A stretch of 17,491 nt of DNA, taken from contig CAYYHA010000067.1 of assembly GCA_964471535.1 (NCBI GenBank), positions 1 through 17,491 of the forward strand. The letters are read 5' to 3'. Under the pieces are notes generated by a model, which worked only from the letters and a program-made list of their open reading frames with translations, did no database searches and was not told the DNA's origin. This stretch comes from CAYYHA01 sp964471535. GTDB lineage: Bacteria > Myxococcota > Myxococcia > SLRQ01. The position numbers and the translations under genes are program-made. This document shows, piece by piece, positions 14,515 to 17,491 of this stretch (the first letter of the stretch is position 1; every line of letters starts with the position of its first letter).

Positions 14515-14520
14515 TAGGTT
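14515..14520 (+). promoter_or_regulatory. Possible pepA promoter -10
   Basis: TAGGTT, in the context GTGCTAGGTTCC, lies 17 bases after TGGATC. It would give pepA a leader of about 155 bases. That leader contains one small hairpin (GTGCG with CGCAC near 14540) and no recognised riboswitch. Confidence 0.25.
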
Positions 14521-14682
14521 CCGCCCGCCGCCTTCGGTGCGTGCCGTCGCACGACCGCCTCGGTCGATCTGGCCCGGCCCACCGCCTTGCGGCACACCCC
14601 CTTCGATCCAAGCGCAGTCCATCCCCGCTGTTTCTCATCCACAGCGAGTTCCTTCCACCGCAAGCCAGGGAGTCACGAGCCC

Positions 14683-16212
14683 ATGTCGAAGCTGCCCAAC
14701 GTGAAGCTCAGCAGTGGCGCGCTGAACAAGCACAAGGCGGACCTCTTCGTCCTGCCCGTCTACGAGGGCGAGGTGGGGAGTAAGCGCAAGAGCCTCCGTC
14801 CCCTCGTGACACGGGTGCGGCGGGCGCTGCGTGGCGTGCTCGAGGAAGCAGCGAAGTCCGAGCGCTTCAGTGGCAAGGCGGGACAGATGCTCGCGCTGCA
14901 CACACACGGGCGCCTCGGTGCGCCCAGGCTCACGGTGGTCGGCCTCGGCAAGTCGGGATCGACGGAGACGCACTCGACCCTGCGCAACGCGGTGGGGGCG
15001 GCGGTGCGGGGCGCCCGCCGCATCGGCGCGACGCGCGTCCTGGTGCTCCTGCCCGAGGATGCACGGGATGCGGAGGCGGTGCGCGCGGCCACCGAGGGCG
15101 CCATCCTCGGCGCCTACCGCTTCGATCGCTACCTGACGCAAGAGCAGAAGGGCGCCGGAAAGCCGGTGAGAACGGTCGCGCTCCTGGTGGAGGACGCGCG
15201 GGATGCGGCCGCGAAGCAGGCCCTCGGTCTGGGGCAGGCCATCGCGGAGGCGGCCAACCTCGCCCGCGACCTGGTCAACGAGCCCGCCGGCGTCATCTAC
15301 CCCGCCACCCTGGCAGACTTCGCCCGGGATCTGGCGAAGGCGCACGGGCTGAAGTCGACGGTCCGCGGGCTGCGAGAGCTGGAGAAGCTGGGCTTCGGCA
15401 TGATGGTGGGCGTGGGACAGGGTTCCGACCACGAGCCCAAGTTCATCACCCTCGAGTACCGGCCAGGGGGCCGGAGCAGTGGCAAGGGGATCGCCTTCGT
15501 CGGCAAGGGGGTGACCTTCGACGCCGGCGGCTACGACATCAAGCCGGCCGCCAGCATGCTGGACATGAAGATGGACATGGCCGGCGCCGCGGCGGCGATC
15601 TGCGCCATGCGGGCCATCGCCGCCCTCGAGCCACCCTTCCCGGTCACCGCCTACGTGGGCGCGGTGGAGAACCTGGTGAGCGGGCGCGCCTACAAGCCGG
15701 GAGACATCTTGAAGAGCCGCAAGGGGCTGACGGTGGAGGTGAACAACACCGACGCAGAAGGGCGCCTGGTCCTCGGCGATGTGTTGAGCTACGCGGTGGA
15801 GCAGGGGCACGAGGCGATCGTGGATCTGGCCACCCTCACCGGCGCCTGTATGGTCGCGCTGGGGCCCTACACCGCGGGCGTCTTCTCCAACGACGAGGCG
15901 ACAGCGAAGGCGGTGCTCGACGCGGGCCGCAAGGCGGGCGAGGATCTGTGGCAGCTGCCGCTCAATGAGGACCTCGGCGAGCAGCTCGACAGCGACATCG
16001 CCGACACGAAGAACACCGGCGAGCGCTGGGGCGGCGCCATCACCGCCGCCCTCTTCCTCTCGAAGTTCACCGAGCACACCCCTTGGGTACATCTGGACAT
16101 CGCCGGCCCGGCGATGCTCGCCCGGGAGCGCGGCCCCTTCACCAAGGGAGCGACGGGCGTCGGCGTGCGGACGCTGGCGCAGTGGACCCTCGACCGGATG
16201 CGCGCTGCCTAG
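14683..16212 (+). CDS. pepA: Leucyl aminopeptidase (M17, cytosol aminopeptidase)
   Basis: A 509-residue M17 zinc aminopeptidase that removes N-terminal residues such as leucine from peptides in the cytosol. The N-terminal macro-like domain covers about residues 1-165 and the catalytic domain the rest. The metal and catalytic set is complete: K275 and D280 (VGKGVTFDAGG), D298 (MKMDMAG), D357, E359 and R361 (NTDAEGRLVLGD), equivalent to E. coli PepA K282, D287, D305, D364, E366 and R368 with a constant offset of 7. One small difference is FDAGGYDIKP where many have FDSGGxSIKP. The start at 14683 keeps the usual length; GGGAG lies 10-13 bases upstream. No lipid or export signal is present. E. 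coli PepA also binds DNA, but that property cannot be judged here. Confidence 0.95.
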   Translation: MSKLPNVKLSSGALNKHKADLFVLPVYEGEVGSKRKSLRPLVTRVRRALRGVLEEAAKSERFSGKAGQMLALHTHGRLGAPRLTVVGLGKSGSTETHSTLRNAVGAAVRGARRIGATRVLVLLPEDARDAEAVRAATEGAILGAYRFDRYLTQEQKGAGKPVRTVALLVEDARDAAAKQALGLGQAIAEAANLARDLVNEPAGVIYPATLADFARDLAKAHGLKSTVRGLRELEKLGFGMMVGVGQGSDHEPKFITLEYRPGGRSSGKGIAFVGKGVTFDAGGYDIKPAASMLDMKMDMAGAAAAICAMRAIAALEPPFPVTAYVGAVENLVSGRAYKPGDILKSRKGLTVEVNNTDAEGRLVLGDVLSYAVEQGHEAIVDLATLTGACMVALGPYTAGVFSNDEATAKAVLDAGRKAGEDLWQLPLNEDLGEQLDSDIADTKNTGERWGGAITAALFLSKFTEHTPWVHLDIAGPAMLARERGPFTKGATGVGVRTLAQWTLDRMRAA

Positions 16213-16556
16213 GGCCGGCGGAACGCAGACGCTGCGGCACCCGCGTGGTTCCCGCGCGGTCCCGGATCGCGGTCGGGACCGCCGCGGGGAACCCAGCGGC
16301 CCTGACGGTGTCCAACCCTGCGATGTCGGCTGGTACCTTGAGTCTGGCGGCCCTCGGTGTCGCGGGCGGAGCCCGCGAGGCCGACCCGGCCACGGGCTGC
16401 TCGCCCGGCTGCCCGAAGCGAAGAGAGCGCAGCGTCGTCGAAGACCCATGGGTGGAACACGGTGTGTCCCAAGCGGCCGATACAGGCGAGCCGGCGCCGC
16501 ACGCCGCTGCGCCCGGGCGGGCCGCGGCGACCGCCGCTCCATCCGAGGCCACGGGG
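16213..16556 (+). other. Intergenic region between pepA and the RpoE-type sigma gene
   Basis: A 344-base stretch with no convincing gene. The frame of the following sigma factor is open upstream, with an ATG at 16323, but its translation there (Ala/Gly/Pro/Arg-rich) has no sigma-like features, so the start is set at 16557. The region holds a strong GC-rich hairpin near its left end and a weak TACCTT hexamer (16334-16339) with no good -35. Confidence 0.6.
16247..16293 (+). terminator. Strong two-part hairpin after pepA
   Basis: GGTTCCC (16247-16253) pairs with GGGAACC (16287-16293), and CGGTCCC (16257-16263) pairs with GGGACCG (16275-16281). A small internal loop lies between the two 7-base stems and the terminal loop is 11 bases. 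It starts 34 bases after the pepA stop. There is no T-run, so it may be an atypical terminator or an RNA-stabilising element. Confidence 0.5.
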
Positions 16557-17180
16557 ATGGATGAAGGCCCTGCCGATCCCGGGGTGCCGGAACCCGCCGC
16601 GGCGGAGCGCCGGCTCCTAGCGCGACTCCGACGGGGAGAGATGGGCGCCTTCGACGCGCTGGTGCATAGCTACCAGGACCGCGTGTTCAATCTTTGCCTC
16701 CGGATGCTGGGAAGCCGGGAGGAGAGCGAGGATCTGACGCAAGAGATCTTCCTGGCGGTGCATCGCAACCTCCCCCGCTTCCGGGGGGAGGCGCGCCTGT
16801 CCACCTGGATCTATCGCATCGCCCGCAACCGCTGCCTCAACCGGCTCCGACGCGCCCGGCGCCGCCGCCTCGATGGGAGGCGGCCCCTCGAGGCGGTGGA
16901 GGAGGGTCGCCTGGCCGAGGCATCGGGGCGGTCACCCACGCGGCCCGACGAACACTTCGACGGCCAGGAACTCGAAGCGGTGCTCCGCCGAGGGCTCCTC
17001 GAGCTGCCCGAACGGCAGCGCCTCCTGGTGATCCTGCGCGACGTCGAGGGTCTCTCCTATGAGGAGATCGTGGAAATCTGCGGCCTACCGGCTGGAACGG
17101 TGAAGAGCCGCCTGCATCGAGCCCGCGCCGTGCTCGCCGAACGGGTGCAGGCCTGGCGAGATGGCGGGGGGATCCCATGA
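16557..17180 (+). CDS. RpoE-type ECF RNA polymerase sigma factor
   Basis: A 207-residue ECF sigma factor. Region 2 spans about residues 30-100: AFDALVHSYQDRVFNLCLRML, then ESEDLTQEIFLAVHRNLPRFRG, then LSTWIYRIARNRCLNRLRR. Region 4 spans about 143-197: LPERQRLLVILRDVEGLSYEEI and GLPAGTVKSRLHRAR, the DNA-recognition helix. It is closest by eye to the RpoE/SigW-like groups. The ATG at 16557 is preceded by GAGG 8 bases upstream. The last codons overlap the next ATG as ATGA, the standard layout of a sigma gene followed by its zinc-finger anti-sigma factor. Regulation is expected to be by that partner. Confidence 0.93.
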   Translation: MDEGPADPGVPEPAAAERRLLARLRRGEMGAFDALVHSYQDRVFNLCLRMLGSREESEDLTQEIFLAVHRNLPRFRGEARLSTWIYRIARNRCLNRLRRARRRRLDGRRPLEAVEEGRLAEASGRSPTRPDEHFDGQELEAVLRRGLLELPERQRLLVILRDVEGLSYEEIVEICGLPAGTVKSRLHRARAVLAERVQAWRDGGGIP

Positions 17181-17491
17181 CCTGTCGCGACGTGAACGAG
17201 CGCCTCTCTCGCTTCGTCGAAGCGGACCTCGATGCGGAGAGCCGCGAGGCCGTGGCCGCCCACCTCGAGGCGTGCCCCGCCTGCCGCCGAGCGCACGAGG
17301 CCCTCGTACTGACGCTGAAGGGGCTCGGGTCCCTGCCCCGGGAGGCGGCCCCGGCGGACCTTGCAGAGCGCATCCGCCGGCGTGCGGAGGCCCAGCCCAC
17401 CTCGCCCGGATGGCACCGGGAGGCGCTACTCGCCGCGGCAGTCGCCCTCCTCGCCCTCGGCACCGCGGTCGTGGGACGGTCCGTCCTCGCA
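17177..17491 (+). CDS. Zinc-finger anti-sigma factor (partial, runs off the right edge)
   Basis: The first 105 residues of a zinc-binding anti-sigma factor (zf-HC2/ZAS type). The motif H29-x3-C33-x2-C36 (HLEACPAC), with Cys3 near the N-terminus (MTCRDVNERL), is the standard metal-binding set. A hydrophobic segment begins near residue 84 (LLAAAVALLALGTAVV), so the protein is membrane-anchored with the ASD inside. It should hold the adjacent sigma factor inactive at the membrane. The C-terminal sensor part is outside the window. The ATG overlaps the sigma stop as ATGA, giving coupled translation. Confidence 0.93.
   Translation, partial: MTCRDVNERLSRFVEADLDAESREAVAAHLEACPACRRAHEALVLTLKGLGSLPREAAPADLAERIRRRAEAQPTSPGWHREALLAAAVALLALGTAVVGRSVLA

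Noticed and set aside
14635..16542. Minus-strand open frame opposite pepA
   Set aside because: No family features, while the plus strand has a complete M17 active site.
16083..16556. N-terminal extension of the RpoE-type sigma factor, up to 158 residues
   Set aside because: The extension overlaps the end of pepA and the hairpin and is Ala/Pro/Arg-rich without sigma features. The ATG at 16557 has a ribosome site and gives the usual ECF length.

Overview
The window is about 70% GC and coding-dense. It carries three sigma-factor-like genes, lipoprotein and zinc-finger membrane proteins, and large multidomain secreted proteins, but no tRNA, rRNA, insertion sequence or CRISPR array that I can see. 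This content fits a GC-rich Gram-negative lineage such as Myxococcota or a relative, with Planctomycetota as an alternative. The sequence alone does not settle the phylum.

Layout. (1) 1-1307, minus strand: the start of a small membrane protein that runs off the left edge, and a B-box zinc-finger polytopic membrane protein. (2) 1477-5212, plus strand: a divergent ECF-like sigma factor, a possible 19-residue linker ORF, an unrecognised 319-residue protein, and a Lon-type (S16) serine protease domain fused to a TPR-like helical tail. (3) 5276-7709, minus strand, convergent with block 2: a stand-alone 2-oxoacid dehydrogenase acyltransferase (E2) catalytic domain, followed after 10 bases by a CARF-HEPN ribonuclease-like protein of the Cas_Cas02710 / TIGR02710 type. 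(4) 7779-13535, plus strand: a lipoprotein with M28 peptidase, PDZ and beta-propeller domains, then an overlapping ECF sigma factor, a membrane protein with an outward dockerin-like tail, an exported cohesin-like protein, and a VIT-domain protein with no von Willebrand A domain. (5) 13575-14453, minus strand: a zinc-dependent phospholipase C-like protein. (6) 14683-17491, plus strand: leucyl aminopeptidase PepA, then a RpoE-type sigma factor overlapping its zinc-finger anti-sigma factor, which is cut by the right edge.

The most interesting part is 1477-6760. A sigma factor, an unknown protein and a Lon-domain protein sit in one operon, facing a CARF-HEPN gene. Cyclic-oligonucleotide-controlled proteolysis that releases a sigma factor is known from the type III CRISPR-linked CalpL/CalpT/CalpS system. 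Here the sensor (CARF) and the protease (S16) are on separate proteins and no cas genes or array are in view. Their functional connection is a hypothesis based on proximity and domain content. A second notable theme is 10736-13535, where a sigma-factor operon pairs a dockerin-like module on a putative anti-sigma factor with a cohesin-like exported protein encoded next to it. Third, several transcription-unit-leading genes have a -10-like hexamer exactly 7-8 bases before the ATG, suggesting leaderless transcription.
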